This document shows positions 1 through 8,888 of a DNA stretch of 26,787 nucleotides, in pieces. A program made the translations under genes and the position numbers. The stretch lies in the NCBI GenBank assembly GCA_964631745.1, contig CAZVWV010000037.1, positions 1 through 26,787 of the forward strand, given 5' to 3'. Positions within the stretch are counted from its first letter, which is position 1; every line of letters begins with the position of its first letter. Under the pieces are notes generated by a model that was not told the origin of the DNA, did no database searches, and saw only the letters and a list, made by a program, of their open reading frames with translations. This stretch comes from CAZVWV01 sp964631745. Its GTDB lineage: Bacteria; Bdellovibrionota_C; UBA2361; JBGSMV01.

Positions 1-100
1 GTTAAAATCGGATACTTAAGTCGGTTGGCTAAGTGGCATTGGACGACTCGTCGGCCGATGCCACGCTGTGGTACTAATTCTTAGGCCGATAGGCCCAACG
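1..100 (+). rRNA. Probable 3' end of 23S rRNA (partial)
   Basis: The stretch resembles the last helices of bacterial 23S rRNA. A GGATA/TCGG segment leads into a hairpin (GTGGCATTGG pairing with CCGATGCCAC, about 31-66). This is followed by the near-universal GGTACTAAT motif (about 71-79) and GCCGATAGGC, which is how many proteobacterial 23S genes end just before pairing with their 5' end. The body of the rRNA would lie upstream of the window. The apical hairpin is longer than in E. coli. I judged this by eye; a covariance-model hit would settle it. No 5S-like sequence follows before the next gene. Confidence 0.6.
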
Positions 101-183
101 GATTCGCGCGCCCCACACCCTATCGCACAAATCCTAAAGGAGTTACATAACATCTGTAAGGTTGTACTCCCCAAGGTTTTGTT

Positions 184-897
184 GTGATTGTCGCGAATAT
201 CCAGCCGCAGAAATTCAGATTAAGAGCTAGGCTCGCTTTTGATGAGATCAACTGGGCCTTGGCGCTCTCTATTCTGGTATCTAGATTTGAAATACCTTTC
301 GACCAGGCCTCGCAAATGCTTAAAAGCCTGCGCCTGGAGATTTTTCGGCCGCTCAGCCTGTACTGGTTTATGCGTTCTACTCTCAATAGCTCGGCACGTA
401 TGGTGATGCTTGCAGTTTGCCAAGCGCACGGCATCGATCAGTTAACTATCGATACAAAACGCGCGCTTAGATTCGGAATCTTCAACATTGATTATACCCA
501 GGTGATCTCATTTGCGCCCCATTTCGATAGCCAAGAGGGATTGCGCACTACCGAAGTATTTGGGGTTACACAAACGTTATGTGCCTTTGGACTGAAGCTT
601 GGAATTCGAACTAGACACAGATTAGTTCTAGTTCAAACAATTTTGGCCGCCTTAGCCGCCATCGCCTTTTCTGCATTTGCGGGGCTTTTGTTGTATGGGG
701 TTTCGGTCCTCCTGGTATTTGTCATGAGTCCTGCCACTGTAACAATAGCAGCGACCCGCAGCGCTCCATTGGGCATCGCTCTGGTTTGCTCGCTAATCGG
801 CATCGCTGGAATATTCGGGCGTGCCTTTGCGAATCTTGCAGGTGAAGCGCGAGTGCGCCTTCTACCGCAATTCCTCTCCAAATCGCACTCCAAATAG
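184..897 (+). CDS. Hypothetical membrane protein, 237 aa
   Basis: I do not recognise this protein. It begins at a GTG with a modest AAGG about 8 bases upstream. The first ~145 residues are soluble and mixed in composition. Residues ~150-220 hold two or three hydrophobic stretches (around ILAALAAIAFSAFAGLLLYG and the following VLLVFVM and IALVCSLIGIAGIF), which suggests an inner-membrane anchor with a cytoplasmic N-terminal part. It ends 35 bases before ispH, and its TAG stop overlaps the proposed -35 element of the ispH promoter, so the two are probably separate transcription units. The frame is open and its composition matches its neighbours, but no family signature is visible and the start is uncertain. 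Confidence 0.5.
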   Translation: MIVANIQPQKFRLRARLAFDEINWALALSILVSRFEIPFDQASQMLKSLRLEIFRPLSLYWFMRSTLNSSARMVMLAVCQAHGIDQLTIDTKRALRFGIFNIDYTQVISFAPHFDSQEGLRTTEVFGVTQTLCAFGLKLGIRTRHRLVLVQTILAALAAIAFSAFAGLLLYGVSVLLVFVMSPATVTIAATRSAPLGIALVCSLIGIAGIFGRAFANLAGEARVRLLPQFLSKSHSK

Positions 898-923
898 ACT
901 TGCCTATCAACGCGTGATATAAA
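895..923 (+). promoter_or_regulatory. Candidate sigma-70 promoter of ispH-murA-hda
   Basis: TAGACT (895-900), 17 bases, then TATAAA (918-923). The -35 matches the consensus at 4 of 6 bases and the -10 at 5 of 6. Initiation about 7 bases downstream would fall at ~930-931, two or three bases before the ATG at 933, and no Shine-Dalgarno sequence is present. This fits a leaderless or nearly leaderless message, unless translation begins at the internal ATG at 1029. Confidence 0.4.
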
Positions 924-932
924 ACTAGTGCT

Positions 933-2198
933 ATGGGCAGGCGCTTCAATATTCCTATTTTTTATAAATCTTCTGTGCTCTCTACGCTCAAGAGTGCCAG
1001 GCGCGCGCTGGATTCGCGTAGCCAAGACATGTCCCCTTCGTTACTTGATCTGGGAGTGCTCAAACTTAAAATTGCCAGGCATTTCGGGTTTTGTTTTGGA
1101 GTGGAGAACGCGATCGAGATCGCTTATCGGGCGCTCGAGGAAAATAGAGATAAACGCGTTTTCCTCTTGAGCGAGATGATTCACAATCCGCATGTCAACG
1201 GCGACTTGGTAAGTCGAGGTGTGCGTTTTATTCTTGCACCGGACGGCACGCAGCTAATTCCGTTTTCTGAGATATCCCCGGCTGATATTGTGATTGTACC
1301 GGCTTTTGGAACCACGGTAGAGCTTTTCAAGGAGCTAAGAGATCGAGGGATTGACCCACGGGTTTACGATGCCACCTGCCCCTTTGTTGAGAAGGTTTGG
1401 AAGCGTGCTGCCCAGTTAGGCGACAACGGCTACACGATTATTATACACGGTAAGCATACGCACGAGGAAACTAGAGCAACGTTCTCGCATGCTAGACTTT
1501 CTGGGGAGAGCTTAGTAATCCTAGACCTGGCAGAGGCTAAGCTTTTGGCCACTTATATTCGGCGCGAAAAACCTTTTACGGAGTTTGGCAGAGATTTCGC
1601 TGGCAGATACTCTCAAACATTTGACCCGGCTCAGCACCTGAGTCGCATCGGTGTGGTTAACCAAACCACCATGTTGGCCACGGAAACCCAAGAGATTAGT
1701 AATGTGCTGCGAAAGGCCATGAGTGATTATTTCGGTGGCGACAGCGCACGCGAGCATTTTGCCGACACGCGTGACACTCTTTGTTACGCTACTTCTCAGA
1801 ATCAAGAATCTATCTATCACCTCTTGGCAGATGGTGGAGATTTGGCGATCGTCGTGGGCGGCTATAATTCTTCCAATACCTCGCATCTAGTTGAACTTTG
1901 TGAGAAGAAGCTCCCCACTTATTATATCAAAGACGCAGATGAGATTCTAAGTGACGATGAGATTCAGTATCTTGATTTGCGCACGCGCACGGTGAAGCGA
2001 TGCTCGCCTTGGCTTCCGAAAGATAAATCCAGTGTGACGGTATTGTTATCCGCCGGAGCAAGCTGCCCCGATGCTCTCGTCGACCAAGTCATTTACAAAT
2101 TAGCCTCCATGTTTAATAGCCAGGACCAGATAGAGCCGTCGCTCGCGAAACTTTCACAGCTGGTTGAGAGCTCTGTCGGCGGAGCCCAAAATGTCTGA
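933..2198 (+). CDS. ispH: 4-hydroxy-3-methylbut-2-enyl diphosphate reductase (long-type IspH/LytB)
   Basis: This cytosolic iron-sulfur enzyme performs the last step of the MEP pathway, reducing HMBPP to IPP and DMAPP, the precursors of undecaprenyl carrier lipid and quinones. The three conserved [4Fe-4S] cysteines are visible: Cys54 in GFCFGV, Cys149 in DATCPFV and Cys284 in DTLCYAT. Also present are HNPHVN (~84-89), the HGKHTHEET active-site loop (172-180), NQTTML (~243-248) and SNTSHL (~314-319). At 421 aa it is longer than the ~315-aa E. coli enzyme and resembles the ~400-aa cyanobacterial and plant type, with an N-terminal extension of about 50 residues. ATG 933 lacks a ribosome site; ATG 1029 (residue 33) is an alternative. 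The gene overlaps murA by 8 bases. Confidence 0.95.
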   Translation: MGRRFNIPIFYKSSVLSTLKSARRALDSRSQDMSPSLLDLGVLKLKIARHFGFCFGVENAIEIAYRALEENRDKRVFLLSEMIHNPHVNGDLVSRGVRFILAPDGTQLIPFSEISPADIVIVPAFGTTVELFKELRDRGIDPRVYDATCPFVEKVWKRAAQLGDNGYTIIIHGKHTHEETRATFSHARLSGESLVILDLAEAKLLATYIRREKPFTEFGRDFAGRYSQTFDPAQHLSRIGVVNQTTMLATETQEISNVLRKAMSDYFGGDSAREHFADTRDTLCYATSQNQESIYHLLADGGDLAIVVGGYNSSNTSHLVELCEKKLPTYYIKDADEILSDDEIQYLDLRTRTVKRCSPWLPKDKSSVTVLLSAGASCPDALVDQVIYKLASMFNSQDQIEPSLAKLSQLVESSVGGAQNV

Positions 2199-3480
2199 AG
2201 TGCTATGCGTCCGTGGTGGAGTGCCTTTGCACGGCAATATAAAGGTCGGCGGAGCTAAGAATGCTACGCTTCCGATCTTAATCGCGACATTGCTGGCCTC
2301 TGAGCCCTGTACGATCTCAAACGTGCCGAAGTTAGAGGACGTAGCCATTTTACTCCGTTTGCTTGAACACTTTGGGGCACGCACGAAGTTAAAAGATGAT
2401 TCGGCTGAGATTTATATCCCGGAAATTACCGCGGCCGATACTAGCTACAGCTTGGTGAAAGCCCTCAGAGCTTCATTTTGGGTGTTAGGGCCGCTGCTGG
2501 CCAGGAAGCGGGAAGCGCACATAGCGTTGCCGGGCGGCGACCTAATCGGGGCACGTCCGGTTGATCTACATCTTTCAGCATTGACACAGATGGGAGCGGA
2601 GATTCAAGTCAAGAACGGTGCCGTTCACGCCGTGGCTCCCGGTGGACTTCGGAGCGCTGAGATCGAATTTAAATTCCCATCGGTTGGCGCTACGCATCAG
2701 GTATTAATGGCAGCTGCGCTTACGCCCGGCCGGACAGTCATTCGAAATGCCGCGCGTGAACCCGAGGTCGTTGCCTTAGCCGATTTCATTACGAGGCTTG
2801 GAGCTAAGGTCGAAGGTGCTGGAACGTCAGACGTTATTATTTTCGGAGAGGAAAAGCTGGGCGGAGCTCATTTAGCGCTAATCGGAGATCGCATTGAAGC
2901 CGCGACTTATGCGCTCGCCGCTTTGGCAACTGGAGGTTGCATTCAAATAGATGGCTTCAATGCTCAATATTTTGGGGAATTTTTGGAGATTCTCGATAAC
3001 CTTGGCGCAAAAGTTACGGTTGGCAACGACTTCGTCCAAGTCTTGGCCCAAGGCAGAATCAAGGCGTTGCATGTGCAGACCGGACCCTTCCCGCATTTTG
3101 CTACCGATATGCATCCCGTGCTTATGGCAGCAATGACTTTGGCAGACGGCGAGAGTTCAATTACAGAGAATATCTTCGAGGGTCGTTTCGGACATGTGGC
3201 AGAGCTTTCTAGATTCGGAGCCCAAATAGTTGTGAATGGCAGGGTGGCACGCATTAAGGGCGTACCTAAATTGAGTGGAGCACCGGTAGACGCGCACGAT
3301 ATCCGTGCGGGGGCGGCTTTGGTGGTGGCGGCTTTGGCTGCAGAGGGGGAAACGGTGATTCATGAGATTCACCACCTACGACGTGGTTATGCCTCGATTG
3401 AGAGTAAGCTCAGTAATTTAGGGGCAAGGATCGAGAGCCAAAATGAAGACCTTGAGGATACCCTTCTAGTTGGATGCTAA
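2191..3480 (+). CDS. murA: UDP-N-acetylglucosamine 1-carboxyvinyltransferase (MurA), Asp variant
   Basis: MurA transfers enolpyruvate from PEP to UDP-GlcNAc, the first committed step of peptidoglycan synthesis in the cytoplasm. The start is ATG 2191, with GGAG six bases upstream, overlapping the ispH stop by 8 bases; an in-frame TTG at 2164 is less likely. The 429-aa length is normal. Recognisable motifs are GGAKNATLPI near the N-terminus (Lys23, Asn24, substrate binding), GARPVDLH (120-127), ATDMHPVLMAA and the C-terminal RRGYASIESKL. The residue before LIGARPVD, which is Cys115 in E. coli, is Asp117 here (codon 2539-2541). The same Cys-to-Asp replacement occurs in Mycobacterium and Chlamydia MurA and is known to make the enzyme insensitive to fosfomycin. 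The fold looks intact and functional. Confidence 0.96.
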   Translation: MSEVLCVRGGVPLHGNIKVGGAKNATLPILIATLLASEPCTISNVPKLEDVAILLRLLEHFGARTKLKDDSAEIYIPEITAADTSYSLVKALRASFWVLGPLLARKREAHIALPGGDLIGARPVDLHLSALTQMGAEIQVKNGAVHAVAPGGLRSAEIEFKFPSVGATHQVLMAAALTPGRTVIRNAAREPEVVALADFITRLGAKVEGAGTSDVIIFGEEKLGGAHLALIGDRIEAATYALAALATGGCIQIDGFNAQYFGEFLEILDNLGAKVTVGNDFVQVLAQGRIKALHVQTGPFPHFATDMHPVLMAAMTLADGESSITENIFEGRFGHVAELSRFGAQIVVNGRVARIKGVPKLSGAPVDAHDIRAGAALVVAALAAEGETVIHEIHHLRRGYASIESKLSNLGARIESQNEDLEDTLLVGC

Positions 3481-4112
3481 TGGAACAGATGGCTTTGAAT
3501 ATCGTAAGGAGGATTCCTTACGCGCCTGAGGGATTTATGTTGCACTCAGGCATAAGTTCTGATTTCGAACGCTGCCACAAGCTTGTTTCCATCGGCAAAA
3601 GCGCTTTCGTTTTTTTTCAGGGTGCAAGGGGCTCAGGCAAAACTCATCTCGCCATGCATTTAGAGTGGTCTTTGCAAGCGCATGCCGTGCCAGTGGTCTC
3701 GTTCTCGGCTGAGGAGTTTGAGGGTATCTTGAACGAGGCAACGCTCGCTCTTCCCGTTGGGGGCGTGCTGCTAGTTGATGATGCCCAGGAAACGCTCTCC
3801 AAATTTGCACCTGGCCAATCTGGGCGTTTTGTTAAGTTTTGCGAAACGCTGAAATCCAATCAAAACTCGTTGGTTCTTTTTAGCCATATGCCTTTGCAGG
3901 AGTTTAAGTTTGACGAGCATATTGCCAGTCGCTTGAAATCCGGCTCCGGATTTCATTTAGGGGCACCCGAGCAAAAGGAGCTTCCTGAGCTGGTGCGACT
4001 AATGAGTTTGCAGCGCGGGTTGAAGCTAGCGCCCAAAAAGATCGAGTACATCGCAAGTCGGGTTGCAAGAGACCCTGCTGGAGTTGCCCAGTTTCTTGAT
4101 GAGCGTATGTGA
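3474..4112 (+). CDS. Hda-like DnaA-family AAA+ protein
   Basis: A 212-aa protein resembling the AAA+ domain of DnaA without the DNA-binding domain IV, as in Hda, which binds the sliding clamp and promotes ATP hydrolysis by DnaA after initiation. Visible motifs are Walker A GARGSGKTH (~50-58), Walker B LLVDDAQ (~99-105), the HIASRLKSG box VII region with its arginine, and a sensor-2-like RVARDPAGVAQFLD near the end. The extreme N-terminus reads QMALNI, which aligns with the QLSLPL clamp-binding motif of E. coli Hda. ATG 3474 overlaps the murA TAA; ATG 3480 shares one base with it and could be the true start. The C-terminus is about 20 residues shorter than Hda. Coupling to murA is unusual. Regulatory inactivation of DnaA is inferred. 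Confidence 0.75.
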   Translation: MLMEQMALNIVRRIPYAPEGFMLHSGISSDFERCHKLVSIGKSAFVFFQGARGSGKTHLAMHLEWSLQAHAVPVVSFSAEEFEGILNEATLALPVGGVLLVDDAQETLSKFAPGQSGRFVKFCETLKSNQNSLVLFSHMPLQEFKFDEHIASRLKSGSGFHLGAPEQKELPELVRLMSLQRGLKLAPKKIEYIASRVARDPAGVAQFLDERM

Positions 4113-4120
4113 GTTAAGGC

Positions 4121-7100
4121 TCAAATCCCCGCCTGGAATACCCGAAGCTGCTTGGCCAAAACCGGAAAGGCAGCCACCTCGGCCACTTTCATGCGCACTT
4201 CGCTAATTGTTTGGTGGAGCTGCAGCAGCCCAGCTGAACCCTTAATCGGCGATTGCCAGCTCTCCATATCGTTTGCCTTCAAACTGCTAACTACAATCTG
4301 AGATAAAATTCGCCGTAGGTCTTGGTACGAACTGACCATCAACTCCTTCTCCCAGCGGCCGGAAGGCATAACACCGGGCTCCATTCGCAAAACGGTTGTC
4401 AACTTTAAGAAGCGCGCAACCTGGTACCATCTTTCAAATACCTGAGTGAGGTCAGAGCGAGACTGACCGGCTATCCACAAACATTCAAGCACAAGCGCTA
4501 TGAAGGGCGCGACCGCCAACTGTACGGCGGTTGCATGGCTCACCCCTAGGCTCGAGTATTCCTGATAATGTTTCTCAAAAGACTCACGCTCATCTTTCTG
4601 AAGAAGGCTTGAAAGCTGCTGACAGGCATCCTGATATTTATCTTTATATACCTGCACGAGTCCGCCTAAGCTGTGTGAGTCGGCGTGCGTTGTGATTAAC
4701 CAATATGTCAAAAAGCGATGTGCACCGCTCAAGTCCTGAGCGGCTTGAATCAGATGCTTATGCTCCTTGAAATTATCAAAGCGGAAGCTCTCCTCTCTCA
4801 CATGAGAAGCTTGTATGATCTGATCCGCCGCCAGGGCGCTCTTGACCACGCTTGGAACAGTGGCAGCGCATGTTAAGCACATGCGGTGGACAAAACTAAT
4901 ACCCACTAGGTCAACCAAGAAGTTGGTTACCTGGGTCGCTGTTATGTTGCGGCCCAAGGGGTGATCGTTAATCTCTTTGGCGAAGCGCTCCCGCAAGACT
5001 TGAGGGAAGTATGCCAGCAGGTGATCTTTAAGCACCGGATCGTTTATCAGATCGCTCTTTAGGAGTTCGCTCTTAACCCATAGTTTAACACCGGCCAAAC
5101 ATACCGCGAGCTCAGGACGATATAGCCCCTCCCCACGTTTTGCACGCGCGCTAAGCTCTTCATCGTCCGGAAGCCCTTCAAGTTGACGGTCCACAAAGCC
5201 TAGCCGGTGAATCTCGCCTATCAGAGACTTGAAATAATCTAGCCTGCGGGTGGAGCGAGTAGCGCCTAGGGTAAGAATTAGGGAGTGGTTACGATTATGT
5301 TCTAGAACCGCTTGATTAACCAAACCAGCCATTTCCTTCAGTAGGCTATTACGTTCATCCAGAGTAATCTTCTTTTCCCGCAAAAGCCCGCTAAAGAAGA
5401 TCTTCAGATTAACTTCGTGGTCAGAAAGATCCACGCCACCGGAATTATCTATGGCGTCCGTGTTGCAGCGGCCACCCCGGGCGGCATACTCGACGCGGGC
5501 TTTTTGTGTGAACCCTAGATTACCGCCTTCGCCAACAACGCGGGCCCGCAACTCGCTGGCGTTAACGCGCACGTTATCGTTGGAACCATCGGCAACATCA
5601 GAATTACTTTCGCTGCGGCTCTTAACGTATGTCCCAATCCCCCCATTCCACAGTAAATCCACCTTTGCCTTTAGGATTAGAGAGATTAGTTGCTCTCCGT
5701 TGACCACGCTTGGAACCTCATCTGGGATAGATAGGGCGTTTCGCACCTCAGGTGTAAGCGTGATTTCCTTTTCTAGGCGCTTAAAAATTCCGCCGCCTTT
5801 ACTGATTAGGCGCGCGTTGTAATCCGTCCACTGAGAGCGCGGTGTCTGAAATAGTCTCCAGCGTTCCTGAAAAGAAGCTTCTAAGTCTGGATCTGGATCA
5901 ACAAAGACATGTCTGTGGTCAAAAGCACCCAACAGTTTCAAATTCTTGCTTAACAACAATCCGTTACCGAAAACGTCCCCAGACATGTCGCCGATGCCGA
6001 CGGCGGTAAAAGCAGAACCTTCATGATCGATACCCAAATCATTGAAGTGGCGCTTGACGCATTCCCAGGCCCCTTTTGCTGTAACACCATACAGCTTGTG
6101 ATCGTATCCATTTGAGCCGCCTGAGGCGTAAGCGTCGTTCAACCAAAAGTTGAACTCTTCGGTGGCGATGCGGTTGGCGAGGTCGCTGAATGTGGAGGTG
6201 CCTTTATCTGCGGCCACCACAAAATACGGGTCAAAGTCATCGTAGCAGATCACGTCTTTGGGATGTTCGACTGTGTCGCCGACACGGTTGTCCGCCAAAC
6301 TAAGTAATGTGCGCATGTAGGTGCTGTAAGCGCTCTCCACGGCAGCGGGCATGGACTTTGGATCGCTAGGCGGCTGCTTTACGATAAATCCGCCCTTAGC
6401 TCCCGAAGGTACAATTAGAGCATTCTTAATTTTTTGGGTTTTCATTAGCCCCAAAACTTCGCTGCGGTAGTCGTCTTTTCGTTCGCTCCAGCGTATGCCG
6501 CCGCGTGCCACCATCTCGCAGCGAAGATGCGTGCCGTCAACTTCTGGGCCGGTGAGGAAGATCTCAAACTTTGGACGTGGGTTCGGTATCCAGCTCACGG
6601 TTTCTGAGTTGAGCTTAATGGCGACATGGGATTGGTTAAGAAAATAATTTGTTCTTACGGTTGCCTCAAGCAGCGATAAAAGCGCGCGTAAGACTCGATC
6701 GGTGTGTACGTCGGAGACGGCACGCAATTGATCTAAATACTTTTCACGTTGCGAGGCGAAGGCGGCCTTGCGCTCGGCAAGAGATTTAGAACTTGCGGGA
6801 TCGAAAAGATCAATAAAGGCCTCCCAAAAACGGTGGATTATCGCTGGTTGGCTGACAATGGCATCTTCAATCGAGTTGCGCGATGGAAAGCGCCGTAGCT
6901 GCCATAAAAGTCCAGCATAAGTGCGAATCAAAGAGATAGATCTGGTTGATAATCCCGCAGATATTAGCAGCCCGTTCAGAGCATCGTTGGTGCAAGCATT
7001 TGAAACAATATCCTCGAGGCCTGAACGCAGGCATTCGCTCCAGTCAGATTGCTGGTTTGCTGCCACAAATTTCTTTCGAACCACGAAACGTTGAATAAAT

Positions 7101-8842
7101 AAACGATCAACATTTCTAGGCATTACCGCGAAGCTCGATTCGCTAATTACCTCAAGTCCCGCATTTTCAAGAATCGGTAAAGCTTTGCTTAAGGTGAGCT
7201 CCTCTCCGGGCCGACAGATGGTGACCAAAAACTTTTCAAAGGATTGCTCTTTGCCATGTGATACCCGCACCGCAATGGAACTTTCCGATGAAATCCGCTC
7301 CAGTAACTCAATATCGGAGATTGCTTCAGTTACTGAAACAGATGCCTGGTAATCGCTGCCAAAAGCAGAACCATACTTTGAACAAACGACATCTCCGGCC
7401 TCAGGCCAGTGTTCAAGGATATGGGTCTGTAATTTGTCTGGCCACGAGCAGGTGAGTGACTTGATTTCATTCTCGAATTTTTGGGCGTCTAGCGAAAAGA
7501 CAGCGTTTTCGTCAAGCGGAATGTAGAGATAAAGGTTCGCAATTAAGCGGCGACTTAAATCTAGATTGTATTCGGAAGAGCCGTGCGGAGCGCTGAAGCT
7601 ATCCTCTATGAAGCGTTGAATTTGTTTGCGGACTTCGAACGTAAAGCGGTCTCGTGGCATGGCTACGAGTAAGGTGGCCCCGCGCTTTAGGTCGTCAATA
7701 CAGAGTGCCACCGTCACCTCTCTTGAGTTGTTCAACGAGAGTGCGGCCGCTATGCAACGCTCGATGTCGTTGGTAGTCAGTCGCAAGGCATCTTCTTTAG
7801 GCATGTGATCGACTGCGCTTACAATACTCTTATAGTCGTGAGAACCCTCTAAGGCACCTTGGATCTCCAAAACTTTTGCTAATTTTTGGCGGATTAGTGG
7901 CATCTGCGAGGACTCTTCGCTAAGCGCCTTGGAAGTTAAGATACCCACAAGTGAGTGAATCTTGACTTTGGTTGAGTCAGCTCCCGGTTCCTGAACAGTA
8001 ATATGTAAAAGTCGCGCGCGTCTATGGACCGGGCTAAAGGTTCTAAGTTTTGTAACTTGGATTAGATGTTCACGTTCGATAAGCGCCAGATAATCATCGC
8101 GGAGTTCCTGATCTAAGAGGCTACGGAAATAACTCTCGCTGTTAGTGATGCCCAAGGGGGCGCTCTCTAACGGCGCCGCAGAGCCGGAGGCCGATACCTG
8201 CTTGTACCCCAAAAAGACAAAGCCCCCGTTACAAAGCCATCGTAAAAATTCACTGACGCTGGTCCTCTCTTGTTGCGGAAAAGTTATAGATTGTTCATTT
8301 TGGGCTAGCATGCGCGCCAGGGTTTCAGTTCTAACCAACATGGCAGAGTAGTCGTCTGTGGCCAGCATCAAAGTCTTTAGAGTGTTCTCCAATTTGGCGC
8401 ACAGAAGTGAAAGCGATTCGCTCGATAACGGTTCAAGCTCGATGTACGAAAGCGACACCCGAACCCCCTTCTCTAATAGGACAGGGTGGAACCAAGCACT
8501 GATTTTAGCGTTAATCTCGTTTAGAACTTCGTTGACAGAATTTATAATAAAGGGGCGGTCGCTAAGCGCTATAAATAGCCCCGCGCTGTCCCTAGTTTCC
8601 TTAAAGGATACGGATAAGGGGGCACCGGAAGTGACTTGTGCCACGGCAGCGTGCGCTGTTTGCGAGATCTCAATCAGACTAGAGAGCGACTTAGTCTGCA
8701 AAAATTTTGGCGCGGCACGCGAGAAAAGTTCCTTCGCAATTGTGTTCTGTGTCAGATATTCGGCAGTGTCAACACTGCCGGACTTAGACAGATGCTCATT
8801 TAAACTTTGCAGTATATTTTCTGTGGAAGATGCCTCTGACAT
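4121..8842 (-). CDS. gdhB: NAD-specific glutamate dehydrogenase, large type
   Basis: A 1,573-aa member of the large (180-kDa class) NAD-dependent glutamate dehydrogenases, which convert glutamate to 2-oxoglutarate and ammonia and usually serve catabolism. The start chosen is the ATG at 8842, which has AAGGAAACAA before it; an upstream in-frame ATG at 8887 has no comparable site. The first ~700 residues are the regulatory N-terminal region. The catalytic core, about residues 780-1150, shows GGIRWSERKDDYRSEVLGL, VPSGAKGGF, VTAKGAWE, VGIGDMSGDVFGNG, WNGGIGTYVK and EGGNLGFTQ. The frame is uninterrupted and the length is typical. It converges on the hda-like gene with only 8 bases between stops and no obvious terminator. 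Confidence 0.95.
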   Translation of the reverse strand: MSEASSTENILQSLNEHLSKSGSVDTAEYLTQNTIAKELFSRAAPKFLQTKSLSSLIEISQTAHAAVAQVTSGAPLSVSFKETRDSAGLFIALSDRPFIINSVNEVLNEINAKISAWFHPVLLEKGVRVSLSYIELEPLSSESLSLLCAKLENTLKTLMLATDDYSAMLVRTETLARMLAQNEQSITFPQQERTSVSEFLRWLCNGGFVFLGYKQVSASGSAAPLESAPLGITNSESYFRSLLDQELRDDYLALIEREHLIQVTKLRTFSPVHRRARLLHITVQEPGADSTKVKIHSLVGILTSKALSEESSQMPLIRQKLAKVLEIQGALEGSHDYKSIVSAVDHMPKEDALRLTTNDIERCIAAALSLNNSREVTVALCIDDLKRGATLLVAMPRDRFTFEVRKQIQRFIEDSFSAPHGSSEYNLDLSRRLIANLYLYIPLDENAVFSLDAQKFENEIKSLTCSWPDKLQTHILEHWPEAGDVVCSKYGSAFGSDYQASVSVTEAISDIELLERISSESSIAVRVSHGKEQSFEKFLVTICRPGEELTLSKALPILENAGLEVISESSFAVMPRNVDRLFIQRFVVRKKFVAANQQSDWSECLRSGLEDIVSNACTNDALNGLLISAGLSTRSISLIRTYAGLLWQLRRFPSRNSIEDAIVSQPAIIHRFWEAFIDLFDPASSKSLAERKAAFASQREKYLDQLRAVSDVHTDRVLRALLSLLEATVRTNYFLNQSHVAIKLNSETVSWIPNPRPKFEIFLTGPEVDGTHLRCEMVARGGIRWSERKDDYRSEVLGLMKTQKIKNALIVPSGAKGGFIVKQPPSDPKSMPAAVESAYSTYMRTLLSLADNRVGDTVEHPKDVICYDDFDPYFVVAADKGTSTFSDLANRIATEEFNFWLNDAYASGGSNGYDHKLYGVTAKGAWECVKRHFNDLGIDHEGSAFTAVGIGDMSGDVFGNGLLLSKNLKLLGAFDHRHVFVDPDPDLEASFQERWRLFQTPRSQWTDYNARLISKGGGIFKRLEKEITLTPEVRNALSIPDEVPSVVNGEQLISLILKAKVDLLWNGGIGTYVKSRSESNSDVADGSNDNVRVNASELRARVVGEGGNLGFTQKARVEYAARGGRCNTDAIDNSGGVDLSDHEVNLKIFFSGLLREKKITLDERNSLLKEMAGLVNQAVLEHNRNHSLILTLGATRSTRRLDYFKSLIGEIHRLGFVDRQLEGLPDDEELSARAKRGEGLYRPELAVCLAGVKLWVKSELLKSDLINDPVLKDHLLAYFPQVLRERFAKEINDHPLGRNITATQVTNFLVDLVGISFVHRMCLTCAATVPSVVKSALAADQIIQASHVREESFRFDNFKEHKHLIQAAQDLSGAHRFLTYWLITTHADSHSLGGLVQVYKDKYQDACQQLSSLLQKDERESFEKHYQEYSSLGVSHATAVQLAVAPFIALVLECLWIAGQSRSDLTQVFERWYQVARFLKLTTVLRMEPGVMPSGRWEKELMVSSYQDLRRILSQIVVSSLKANDMESWQSPIKGSAGLLQLHQTISEVRMKVAEVAAFPVLAKQLRVFQAGI

Positions 8843-8888
8843 TTGTTTCCTTGTTAAATCTGCTAAAAAATGGCGCGTGCCTCCCAAA

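Noticed and set aside
101..183. 5S rRNA or tRNA gene after the 23S end
   Set aside because: No 5S signature or cloverleaf can be formed; only a weak GGAGT/ACTCC hairpin is visible.
2164..2190. TTG start for murA
   Set aside because: ATG 2191 has GGAG six bases upstream and gives the usual MurA N-terminus.
8843..8887. Fifteen-residue extension of the glutamate dehydrogenase
   Set aside because: The ATG at 8887 lacks a ribosome site and would lie on or before the predicted transcription start; ATG 8842 has AAGGAAACAA.
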